Shown: positions 8,284-15,726 of the stretch, one piece after another
How positions within the stretch are numbered: position 1 is the first letter of the stretch
Layout: each line of letters starts with the position of its first letter
NCBI GenBank assembly: GCA_964571725.1
Contig: CAZNDB010000003.1
Span: forward strand, 124,001-188,000
From: UBA1369 sp964571725
GTDB lineage: Bacteria > Patescibacteriota > Gracilibacteria > UBA1369
Length of the DNA stretch: 64,000 bases
Direction of reading: 5' to 3'
The notes under the pieces: model-generated
Database searches by the model: none
Seen by the model: the letters and a program-made list of their open reading frames with translations, nothing else
What the model was told of the DNA's origin: nothing
Made by a program: the position numbers and the translations under genes

Positions 8284-8823
8284 TTAGTAACTATTCCATT
8301 TGATCGATTCAATTTCGGCTTTTCTTTCCAGCAGTGTTGGCCAGACTTTCTCCCGTGACAGTTTTTGTTCGGATATCTTCAAAAAACAATTAAACTTCTC
8401 CAATAATATCTGAAATTGCTTTTCATTTTCGGCCAAATGATAATAATAAGAATTGTCTATCAAATCGGCTGCCCGAACAATCAAACAAGCCGCTCCCATT
8501 CGATCAGCTTCCATAAACGACTTGAAGTATCTTGCTTTGTGATCTTCAATAGTTTTATCCAGAGTACAGGCCAGCACCATATCAAAAACGTTTCTGCCAA
8601 ATCTTTCAACCAAAGTATTCTCTTCCACTGAAGAATCCTCCATTAGATCGTGAAATAACGCCGCTATGACAATGTCTTTGCCATAACCAAGATCATAAAG
8701 CCAATAGGCAATTCTTAAGCTATGCATGAGAACCGGTTTTGTACTTCGATTAAACGTCTGTAATGCCTGTACCAAAAAAATTATAGCTTCTTCTATTTTT
8801 TGATCATCACTTTTGTTTAGCAT
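8284..8823 (-). CDS. HD-domain hydrolase, RelA/SpoT (MESH1)-like
   Basis: About 179 aa, the size of the stand-alone alarmone hydrolase MESH1. From the ATG at 8823 it has H34 (LMHSLRIA), H58-D59 and E62-D63 in ALFHDLMEDS, followed by VERFGRNVFDMVLACT, and D120/N124 in RAADLIDN. This spacing fits the ppGpp hydrolase domain of SpoT, including the ED pair needed for Mn-dependent hydrolysis. No synthetase, TGS or ACT domain is present. It is the last gene of the island operon and overlaps the Gfo/Idh gene by 17 bases (47 if the ATG at 8853 is used). The substrate could be an alarmone, NADPH or a pathway intermediate. Confidence 0.75.
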   Translation of the reverse strand: MLNKSDDQKIEEAIIFLVQALQTFNRSTKPVLMHSLRIAYWLYDLGYGKDIVIAALFHDLMEDSSVEENTLVERFGRNVFDMVLACTLDKTIEDHKARYFKSFMEADRMGAACLIVRAADLIDNSYYYHLAENEKQFQILLEKFNCFLKISEQKLSREKVWPTLLERKAEIESIKWNSY

Positions 8824-9808
8824 TCTTATTGCAAAAACTGTAAATGTCTTCAATTTTGGCTGTTAAATCCACCGCCTGTTGATATCCGCAAACTTCACTC
8901 CCTATACTACCGTAGATTATTGATTTTAGCACTGCCGTATAATTATGCCTGTGCCCTAAACCATATATGTCGTTTTTATCGGGTTCCGTTTCATCATTTC
9001 CGTCCAGAAAGATAGAAGAATACTCAATTTTATTCAAGCCGGGCCCCCCAATCTTAATAGTCCCTTTTTCTCCCACAATCAGGAGAGTGTTTTCCAGATT
9101 CCGATTACTGACACAAGTCGAGAATTCCAGATTTATTGGTATCGAATGATTTTGAAGCATCACTGACATAAAATTTTCTGTTTCAATGCAATATCCCAAA
9201 TCCAAAAGTTGTTTATTGGCAAACACAACTTTGGACTCATTAATATTCAGATCCGGCAACCAATGGCATAAATCAAGCAAATGTATACCCTGGTTGTAAA
9301 GTATGCCTCCTTCCTTATTTTTTATCCCTTTCCAGCTGTGTTGGTAATACTCAAATGGCCGGTACCATCTGGTTGCCCCTGCGCAATATAATATCTTCCC
9401 TAACTTTCCCTCCACCAGGGCCTTCCTTACCGTTTGTACAGCCATATTAAATCTGTTCTGCGTAATCATATACAGTCGACCCGCCCAATTGGCCTTGATC
9501 CCTCTTAATTCTGATTTGTGAAGACAAAGTGGTTTTTCAGATATACAAATTTTCCCCGCCTTTAGTACCTTTTTAATAATGGGAGCATGCAGGTGATGAG
9601 GAGTACAAACTGAAATAATATCCGTATTTTGAATTGATTCCTCCAGTGACGCAAACTGATTTAGATGATATTTTTCTGCAAACCGGCGCCCTGTTTCCAG
9701 ATCTATATCATAGACACCGCATATACCCGCCTCAGAATTTTCGGACAACGCAAGGTAGTGTTTATGGGCAATATTACCCGTTCCTATCAACGCGACTTTT
9801 AACGGCAT
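8807..9808 (-). CDS. Gfo/Idh/MocA family NAD(P)-dependent oxidoreductase
   Basis: 333 aa. The Rossmann fold begins with VALIGTGNIA (5-14), the catalytic EKPLCL is at 91-96 (K92), and GGILYNQGIHLLDL (167-180) supplies the histidine/aspartate of the second conserved motif. Members oxidise or reduce hydroxyls of sugars, inositols, cyclitols and related molecules. It overlaps the upstream TIM-barrel gene by 10 bases and the downstream HD gene by 17, so the three are probably translated from one message. A TIM-barrel isomerase beside a Gfo/Idh enzyme is also typical of cyclitol metabolism. The substrate is unknown. Confidence 0.9.
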   Translation of the reverse strand: MPLKVALIGTGNIAHKHYLALSENSEAGICGVYDIDLETGRRFAEKYHLNQFASLEESIQNTDIISVCTPHHLHAPIIKKVLKAGKICISEKPLCLHKSELRGIKANWAGRLYMITQNRFNMAVQTVRKALVEGKLGKILYCAGATRWYRPFEYYQHSWKGIKNKEGGILYNQGIHLLDLCHWLPDLNINESKVVFANKQLLDLGYCIETENFMSVMLQNHSIPINLEFSTCVSNRNLENTLLIVGEKGTIKIGGPGLNKIEYSSIFLDGNDETEPDKNDIYGLGHRHNYTAVLKSIIYGSIGSEVCGYQQAVDLTAKIEDIYSFCNKNAKQK

Positions 9809-10605
9809 AATGTTCTTAAATAAATGAATGAATCCAGTGTGTCCTGAACGTTTCCCGTATGGGTTTCCAGAGATAAAAATATTGGATGTTTTGGATTTGC
9901 CTTTAACAGTTGGGCAAACACTTCTTGATAGGGAATATCTCCCTGTCCGAGAACCACATATCTTTTTCCGGTCACGTCGTAATCTTTTATATGAAAATAA
10001 TGACTTGATTCAATAACCTTCCATTCATCCCGGCCAATCACGCTGTTCCCAATTGAAAACTCGTTACCTAAATCAACCAGAGGGGAAATGTTCCCGGAAT
10101 CAAATGCAGATATTCCCCCGAGTTGTTTGATAAATTTAATATTACAGATTGGTTCGTTTTCCATAAGAATTGAGATACCGGCTTTATTCGCTTTCTCAAG
10201 CAACGGCGCCAATCTTTGAACTAATGTTTGGAAACGAAAAGTTTCTGAATCCAAAAAAGAAAACACCCTGACCCTTTCGCATTTGAAGAGTTGGGCAATG
10301 TATAGGCTTCGGTCAATATAATATTCTTCCGTTTTCACTTTATTAAAGCCGAACTGATGACTAATAACTTTCTCTTCCAGATCCCATTTGTACAAAGGAG
10401 AAGCAATACAGCTCACCTGGAGCCCGGATTCGCGAAAACGGGACGCCACATGTTCCAACGTTTGATCGGACAAATTAAAAACGCTTGTGTTGTTAAAAGA
10501 TCTTAACTCAATCCATACAACATTATGCTTCCTACAAAAGGAAATACATTCTTCCAGATCGGAGCTGATTTCGTCATTTATTATACTCAAACAAACGTTC
10601 ATCAT
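9799..10605 (-). CDS. Xylose-isomerase-like TIM-barrel protein (sugar isomerase / dehydroshikimate dehydratase-like)
   Basis: 268 aa of the AP-endonuclease-2/xylose-isomerase-like fold. Candidate metal ligands occur in the usual order: E149 (LMEN), D178 (LVDLGNEF), H205 (YFHIKD) and E247 (LSLETHTG), with LGQGDIPY between the last two as in IolE/IolI and AsbF-like enzymes. Such proteins are isomerases, epimerases or dehydratases. Because it overlaps a shikimate-dehydrogenase homologue by 4 bases, 3-dehydroshikimate dehydratase is one reasonable guess. The adjacent Gfo/Idh gene equally suggests sugar or inositol chemistry. Confidence 0.75.
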   Translation of the reverse strand: MMNVCLSIINDEISSDLEECISFCRKHNVVWIELRSFNNTSVFNLSDQTLEHVASRFRESGLQVSCIASPLYKWDLEEKVISHQFGFNKVKTEEYYIDRSLYIAQLFKCERVRVFSFLDSETFRFQTLVQRLAPLLEKANKAGISILMENEPICNIKFIKQLGGISAFDSGNISPLVDLGNEFSIGNSVIGRDEWKVIESSHYFHIKDYDVTGKRYVVLGQGDIPYQEVFAQLLKANPKHPIFLSLETHTGNVQDTLDSFIYLRTLCR

Positions 10606-11468
10606 AATTTAGCGGATAATTTCTTATAAATAGCCTCAACTCCACCCTCATCTAAATGACAGTCATTCCATATCTCAAAAGCCTTTACGCCCTGATAGAT
10701 CATCCAGTACAGTCCTCCGCAGACATGTGCACCATGCTCTTTCGCCAACTTTAAAAACTTGGTTTCAAGAGGGTTAAATATTGCATCAAAAAAATATCTG
10801 GGTTTGTCGAAAAAAAACGCAGACTGAAGTAGATCAAAAGTTTCCACTTCCAGCAAAGAGACGGAACTTTGAGGGGACATCCCTACCGGCGTTACGTTAA
10901 TTATATAGTTGATATCCTCCTGGAGTAATATTTTAGCAATGGCATACTGATCAAAAGGAATTGCTTCTTTAAGACAATGAAACCTTCCCATAAGGTTTAC
11001 CGCCTTATTGTGATCCCTGTTCGTAATCCAGACATTAGACGTAAATTTTCCAAGTTCGTTGAGAACTGCCCTTGCGGCCCCTCCCGCCCCCAAAATCAGC
11101 ACCTTATCCGCCGTTTCCAGAGGTTTTAATCGTTTGGAAATTGTCGTAATCGCTCCATAACAATCCGTGTTGAATCCCTGAAAACCTTTTTCCGAAATTT
11201 TTACGGTATTTACGGCACCACACGCTCTCACATTTTCGTCAAAGCTATCCAATAAACTCACCGCGTCCATCTTATGGGGTAACGTGATATTAAACCCTTT
11301 GAAACCAAGCTCACGCATTGACTCAAAGACAGATTTTAGCCTGCCGGCTTCCGGAACATTGATTTTAAGATGACTATAATCCAGCCCCTGCGTCTCAGCA
11401 AAATATTGAAACAAGTAGTTTGACACACTGTGCTCCACTGGGCTACCAATAAGCGCGCTGTAGTTCAT
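10602..11468 (-). CDS. aroE: Shikimate dehydrogenase family protein
   Basis: 288 aa with the full AroE set: IGSPVEHSVS (7-16) with both substrate-binding serines, ITLPHK with catalytic K66, GAVNTV (85-90), NTDCYG with catalytic D102, LGAGGAARAV (126-135) for NADP binding and a C-terminal YQG. Catalysis is therefore probably intact on shikimate, quinate or an amino-shikimate analogue. No other chorismate-pathway gene is in the window, and the gene sits in an AT-rich accessory operon, so a specialised role is more likely than housekeeping aromatic synthesis. It starts 4 bases after the glycosyltransferase stop. Confidence 0.9.
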   Translation of the reverse strand: MNYSALIGSPVEHSVSNYLFQYFAETQGLDYSHLKINVPEAGRLKSVFESMRELGFKGFNITLPHKMDAVSLLDSFDENVRACGAVNTVKISEKGFQGFNTDCYGAITTISKRLKPLETADKVLILGAGGAARAVLNELGKFTSNVWITNRDHNKAVNLMGRFHCLKEAIPFDQYAIAKILLQEDINYIINVTPVGMSPQSSVSLLEVETFDLLQSAFFFDKPRYFFDAIFNPLETKFLKLAKEHGAHVCGGLYWMIYQGVKAFEIWNDCHLDEGGVEAIYKKLSAKL

Positions 11469-11472
11469 TTTA

Positions 11473-12555
11473 TCAAGTTAATGATTTATTTAAGAGAATG
11501 GAAACGTTTACAATCCTGTCTTCAACTTCGCGCTGAGGTGTTTCAAGTATACTTTCCCAGAAACTGACCACTCTCACGATATAGAGATCCGATAAAACCG
11601 CCAGATTCTCTTTGCTGATTGGAATGTTTTTTATGACACGGGAAAGAACGCTGGCCCATTGCTGGTCTGTCACCATATCATCATCTAATGTTATTCCTTC
11701 AAATAGCGAGTTCTTGAGACGTTGCCGTAAGGACAAAAGGGCCTGCTTTTTTAAATTCAATGCCTCGGCATAATGATCAAATCTGGAAATGTCGTCTAAA
11801 AAGTAACTAGAACAAGCCTTAAGAGCCCTGTTCAGACTCCTAAAAGGACGTTTTTCAAGCTGATAAAGCAGAGAGTTGGCTATCTGCGGAAACATTATGG
11901 CCAGATTGGGGAAACTTGCTTTATGAATTTTTTTACTTAATTTTATTTGACCAATCTTAAAAGCTCCCTGCATCGCAGAATAAGTAATAAATACGTCTAT
12001 CCCATACAGCAAAGTATCCGGGTGGAAATCAATATTCAATAATGCCTGCACCAAAGCCCTGCTCATCCCAAAATCACCCGCAATAGGTTGCCGGATGCAA
12101 TATCCCGTTAAGGCATATAGTATCGGGAAAGTAAAATGATTGGTTGCACTTCCCTCAAATTTATTTCGGGAGTAAACGGGCGTAATCAAATCGACATGGT
12201 TGCGAATAATTTGTTGTAAATAAACATCCATCCACATCGGTTCAATTGATCTCAGATCAGTGTCAAAAAGCAGCAAATAATCGTACCCATCCCTGATCAT
12301 GACTTTAAATATTTCCAAGAGGTTTGCTCCCTTGCCTCTCGGTCTGGATTTATTAACAATGCATTCCTTCGAAAAACTTATTCTGAGATTGGAAAATACC
12401 TCTACTGTTGAGTCCGTACTGTCGCTATCCACAAGTAATATTGATGCGGAATCGTCTTTGGGCAGATATTCCCTCAAACCCTTGTCTATCGCCATAACAA
12501 CCGCTTCAATAGTTCCCTCTTCATTATACGCTGGTAGTCCTACGAGAATTCTCAT
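11473..12555 (-). CDS. GT-A glycosyltransferase, mannosylglycerate/glucosylphosphoglycerate-synthase-like
   Basis: 360 aa. It begins with the GT2-type LVGLPAYNEEGTI, followed by DSDSTD (43-48), RGKG (73-76), a DxD motif DTDLRS (98-103), QPIAGDFG (156-163) and a GID segment near 185. The order GKG, DxD, QPxxG, GID resembles the retaining enzymes mannosylglycerate synthase (GT78) and glucosyl-3-phosphoglycerate synthase (GT81) more than ordinary GT2 proteins; this is pattern matching by eye. The C-terminal 150 residues are helical and unassigned. No transmembrane segment is evident. Donor and acceptor are unknown. It lies 36 bases after the HprK-like gene. Confidence 0.72.
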   Translation of the reverse strand: MRILVGLPAYNEEGTIEAVVMAIDKGLREYLPKDDSASILLVDSDSTDSTVEVFSNLRISFSKECIVNKSRPRGKGANLLEIFKVMIRDGYDYLLLFDTDLRSIEPMWMDVYLQQIIRNHVDLITPVYSRNKFEGSATNHFTFPILYALTGYCIRQPIAGDFGMSRALVQALLNIDFHPDTLLYGIDVFITYSAMQGAFKIGQIKLSKKIHKASFPNLAIMFPQIANSLLYQLEKRPFRSLNRALKACSSYFLDDISRFDHYAEALNLKKQALLSLRQRLKNSLFEGITLDDDMVTDQQWASVLSRVIKNIPISKENLAVLSDLYIVRVVSFWESILETPQREVEDRIVNVSILLNKSLT

Positions 12556-12591
12556 ATTCAGAATGGGTTTATTGCTATGTATTCGTGTTAT

Positions 12592-13542
12592 TTATAGTTT
12601 TGAAACGCTGGATTGAACAAATTTGACAATATCGTCAATCCTCCCTGACACATACAACAGACCTTCCGCCAACAATCTTGACATAAAAAGTTGCCTGATC
12701 TCGTATAATTCAGGACAATCAAAACTTGGCATATAATACATAAATTCTCCATTACTGCCCATACCCGGATTAGCAGTGGCACGAATATGCCGGGAAAAGT
12801 TTTCATTTAGAACCAGCTTTGTCACAAAATCATGACTATCATCTTTTACAAATAGTTTTTCTTGTCCCTGATCCACATGAACAACAAGTGCAAGTTTAAG
12901 TTGTATATTCCCCCTTGTGGATTCAATACCTAAACTTTCAGGGGCAACATATTGTTTATGTCTCCAAGTATCCAGATCTGATCCGGAAAACAACGGTAAC
13001 AGATCAGGTAAATTTCTGCTTACCGATTCCTTCCTCAAGTAAACTATTTTTGTGCCGTCAAAAACTGCGGGAAACCCGTTTTCATCCATTCCGATTATCG
13101 ATAAATCATTCCCAATCAATCGTGCTTCTGCATGACGACACAATTCTATTGCCAGTGAGCTTTTCCCTGCACCTTCTTTTCCAAAAATTACTATCCCCTG
13201 CCGGCCTATTTCTACCGTTGCGGCATGGCTAGTCAAACGCCCCTTTCTTTGCCGTGCGGCCTCAGTCAAAGGATAGCACGCATATGAAAGAACCTCACCG
13301 CTGACGCTGTCATATGGAGCCTGAAACGATACGCTGTTTTCACCGGTAATTACGTATTCAGGCTTTCCAGAGGTAAAGTCCAGCCTTGAACCCGGTAAAT
13401 CCGGCTCAACCAGTCTATATCCTGGCATTGCCCGACTAAACCTTTCATGTCGATCAAACAAGGTTCTGATAATACCGGATTCGCTTGAAATCGTCACCGC
13501 CTCACCCCCGATTTCCACACCGATTTTATCAATCTCTACCAT
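12592..13542 (-). CDS. HPr-kinase-like P-loop kinase
   Basis: 316 aa. The C-terminal half carries the HprK core: TSHAATVEIG, a Walker A GKEGAGKSS (121-129) and IGND (143-146) where HPr kinase has the VADD-type segment. The N-terminal 90 residues do not look like the HprK N-domain. The window shows no PTS genes. HprK-related kinases also act as tailoring enzymes, for example on lasso peptides. Here a small-molecule or peptide serine/hydroxyl kinase is plausible. It overlaps the SAM synthetase gene by 7 bases. Confidence 0.72.
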   Translation of the reverse strand: MVEIDKIGVEIGGEAVTISSESGIIRTLFDRHERFSRAMPGYRLVEPDLPGSRLDFTSGKPEYVITGENSVSFQAPYDSVSGEVLSYACYPLTEAARQRKGRLTSHAATVEIGRQGIVIFGKEGAGKSSLAIELCRHAEARLIGNDLSIIGMDENGFPAVFDGTKIVYLRKESVSRNLPDLLPLFSGSDLDTWRHKQYVAPESLGIESTRGNIQLKLALVVHVDQGQEKLFVKDDSHDFVTKLVLNENFSRHIRATANPGMGSNGEFMYYMPSFDCPELYEIRQLFMSRLLAEGLLYVSGRIDDIVKFVQSSVSKL

Positions 13543-14744
13543 GATTTTGGCATTAAATAACCTCCCAATAATTTCTGCAAATGATCATTTTTTAAAAAAA
13601 CTTCACGAATAATTTTCTCAACGCCACTGCGTTCTACCGGCTCTATCCCGACACGTGCCATATATACAATGACCGAAGATGGCTCTAATAATGGTTCTCC
13701 ATTATTAGTCTTAATAATTACTGTATTGGCAGAACCGAAAGCCTCATAAATGGCTCTGGAAATTTCTGCAGCGTAATATGAATGTACTCTACCGGTATGA
13801 TACACGGGATTCTTTCCGAAAGGGGCTTCCACGCTGCTGGATCGCATGATCGAAATCAATCCGTTTACCCGATTACCTCTCCCAACATACCCTTCCTCTC
13901 CAAATTCAATACAACTGCCAGTCGCAGTCAGGTAGGGGGCAGGTCGTAACGAATTTTGGTCTGCAGTATTAATTTGAAGATTTATGTCACAACCGGTACC
14001 AACCAGACTATTGGACAACGCCAGCAACTCTCTGTGCAGTTCTGCTTTATATTCAAAATACTGTTCAATTGTATGAACCTTGTGACTGATCATTGGAACG
14101 CACATCGTTACATCAAAACGCGATAAGTGCCGGACCGTCATTACTTTTATGTCCTGACCAATAAAATCAAATTTGGGAGTATAAGGATCGGTATAAAAGT
14201 AATTTTCCAGTAGCTGGGTCAAATTTTCGGCAACTGATGTTGGATAATGAGCAACAACACAAGCCGTATCGTTAGCCCATTGCTTTTTACTATCCGGTAC
14301 ATCGTCCAGAGTTTGAGGTCTATACCAACTGGGATTCATCGAATGATCGGACGTTTCGTGTGCAAAAATCAAGTCTTCCTCAACGTTAAGACCCGGCAAC
14401 ACTTTCCGTAAGTAAGATCTTGCAGCTGATTCCTGAATTTCGCGATAGGGAATTTCGGCATTCCCAAATGCAGAACTCATTCTCCCGCCAAAGTTCACCC
14501 TAACGTTCTTAATCTTCTCACCGTATCCAAAACCTCGTTTCCAAAGACCGCCCCCTATTCCTAATTTATCTAAATTATGGTGAAGTACTGCGCCATACTT
14601 TTCCAGAGTATATTTCGAATACTCGATAGAAATAATCTCGGCCAAACCATCCGCAAGAGTATCAGGATGGCCCAATCCTTTTCTTTCGACAATTTCTATC
14701 GGATCATTTTGAATATCATCCTTATACAAACAAGTGATCTTCAT
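13536..14744 (-). CDS. Archaeal-type S-adenosylmethionine synthetase
   Basis: 402 aa, matching the archaeal MAT family rather than bacterial MetK. IVERKGLGHPDTLADGLAE (18-36) is the hallmark. NLDKLGIGGG, VNFGGRMSSAF, NDTACVVAHYP and a C-terminal ARVGIEPVERSG-like segment also agree. It makes S-adenosylmethionine from ATP and methionine. The gene overlaps cofE-like by 4 bases and the HprK-like gene by 7, so it belongs to the island operon and probably feeds SAM to it. An archaeal-type MAT in a bacterial accessory operon suggests horizontal acquisition. Confidence 0.9.
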   Translation of the reverse strand: MKITCLYKDDIQNDPIEIVERKGLGHPDTLADGLAEIISIEYSKYTLEKYGAVLHHNLDKLGIGGGLWKRGFGYGEKIKNVRVNFGGRMSSAFGNAEIPYREIQESAARSYLRKVLPGLNVEEDLIFAHETSDHSMNPSWYRPQTLDDVPDSKKQWANDTACVVAHYPTSVAENLTQLLENYFYTDPYTPKFDFIGQDIKVMTVRHLSRFDVTMCVPMISHKVHTIEQYFEYKAELHRELLALSNSLVGTGCDINLQINTADQNSLRPAPYLTATGSCIEFGEEGYVGRGNRVNGLISIMRSSSVEAPFGKNPVYHTGRVHSYYAAEISRAIYEAFGSANTVIIKTNNGEPLLEPSSVIVYMARVGIEPVERSGVEKIIREVFLKNDHLQKLLGGYLMPKSW

Positions 14745-15469
14745 TTGTTGGGTATTAAGATATCACTCAATTTACTGCGTATATCTCTCGTATAATCAAC
14801 TCCTCTCACAATAACCACGGGTTTACCCTCAGCAGACTCGCCCATCAAAATAGAGGCAGCCGCAGCAACCCTGTCAACTATATTCATTAGCGGTTTTCCG
14901 ATCTTCCCATAAAGATCCGGACCGGTCTTTTGCTCCAATCCTTTAATTCCGGAAAAACCAATCGCAGCACCGATAGAACCACCTCTATTGGCATTCCCCA
15001 GACTATCAGAAATGATTACGGAGACTTCTCTAACTTGAGATTCTATCCGTTTCCGGATTTTTTCCGCGCTTGCATCCGCATCCAATGGTAATAAAACGAC
15101 TCTTTGCCTATCTTCCTGATCAATATTAGACATGTCTATCCCTGCCGAAGTACAAACCATTCCGTTGTTGTGCTCTACTACAATTACCTTACCTTTTATA
15201 TCAATAATTGATTTAGATTCCCTCAAAACCAGTTCACAGAACTCGGGAGATCTGCCGGTCTTTCTGGCCAATTCCAGAGCATATTCTGAAGGTATCACTG
15301 TATCAAGCCAAATAAGTCTGTCCTCTGCCTTGGAAACAATCTTTTGCGCAATAACAATGATGTCCCTGTCTTGAATCGAATCAGCATAATCCATCACCAT
15401 CTCCCCCAAATCATCTCCAGGCTTTACCAGTGGAAAATTTGGTACCTCGATGACTTCTATTTTGGTCAT
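14741..15469 (-). CDS. CofE-like ligase (coenzyme F420-0:gamma-glutamyl ligase family)
   Basis: 242 aa with family features: VIAQKIVSKAE (39-49), HNNGMVCTSAGIDMSN (100-115), VIISDSLG followed by AAIGFSG near 151-173, and DRVAAAASILMGES (199-212). CofE makes GTP-dependent amide bonds by adding glutamate to F420-0. The usual GRPWR-type motif after SDSxG is replaced by GNANRGG, and no other F420 genes are present, so the substrate is probably different. It is the first gene of the eight-gene operon, with a good promoter 33-60 bases upstream. Confidence 0.85.
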   Translation of the reverse strand: MTKIEVIEVPNFPLVKPGDDLGEMVMDYADSIQDRDIIVIAQKIVSKAEDRLIWLDTVIPSEYALELARKTGRSPEFCELVLRESKSIIDIKGKVIVVEHNNGMVCTSAGIDMSNIDQEDRQRVVLLPLDADASAEKIRKRIESQVREVSVIISDSLGNANRGGSIGAAIGFSGIKGLEQKTGPDLYGKIGKPLMNIVDRVAAAASILMGESAEGKPVVIVRGVDYTRDIRSKLSDILIPNK

Positions 15470-15508
15470 ACTTGTTTAGACTCAATATTTTAAAATTCAG
15501 GAGATTGC

Positions 15509-15538
15509 ACATTACCAATCTTTCCACGCGTTTGTCAA
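15509..15538 (-). promoter_or_regulatory. Predicted promoter of the island operon
   Basis: On the minus strand TTGACA (top-strand TGTCAA at 15533-15538), an 18-base spacer, and TAATGT (ACATTA at 15509-15514) preceded by TGG, an extended -10. It would give a leader of about 30 bases before the CofE-like start. The rest of the 257-base gap to typA (15539-15726) is AT-rich; I see no conserved RNA or attachment-site repeat in it. Confidence 0.55.
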
Positions 15539-15726
15539 TTGCCCGTGCGATATTTCAATCAAACAATAACTGAAACTCAGTTCAAATAAAAAAATTCAAT
15601 TTGCTAATCTGTCAGCCTTGGGCTAGTATTCCGTGGCTAATTGGCAATAATGTTTTAAAATATACATTTCTTTCGCTTACTGCCCCGGCAAAACCTCATC
15701 TCCAAGTTAATTCTCAAGTTACCGCT

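Noticed and set aside
8807..11468. Aminoshikimate (AHBA) pathway from AroE plus Gfo/Idh genes
   Set aside because: No AHBA synthase, aminotransferase or kanosamine kinase is present, so only the general idea of shikimate-like chemistry is kept.
14741..15469. Coenzyme F420 biosynthesis
   Set aside because: Only a CofE-like gene is present, with an altered motif; none of the other cof/fbi genes are seen.
7321..15600. Integrative element inserted at tRNA-Gly
   Set aside because: No integrase or transposase gene, and no copy of the tRNA 3' end between 15470 and 15726. Only a compositional island is supported.
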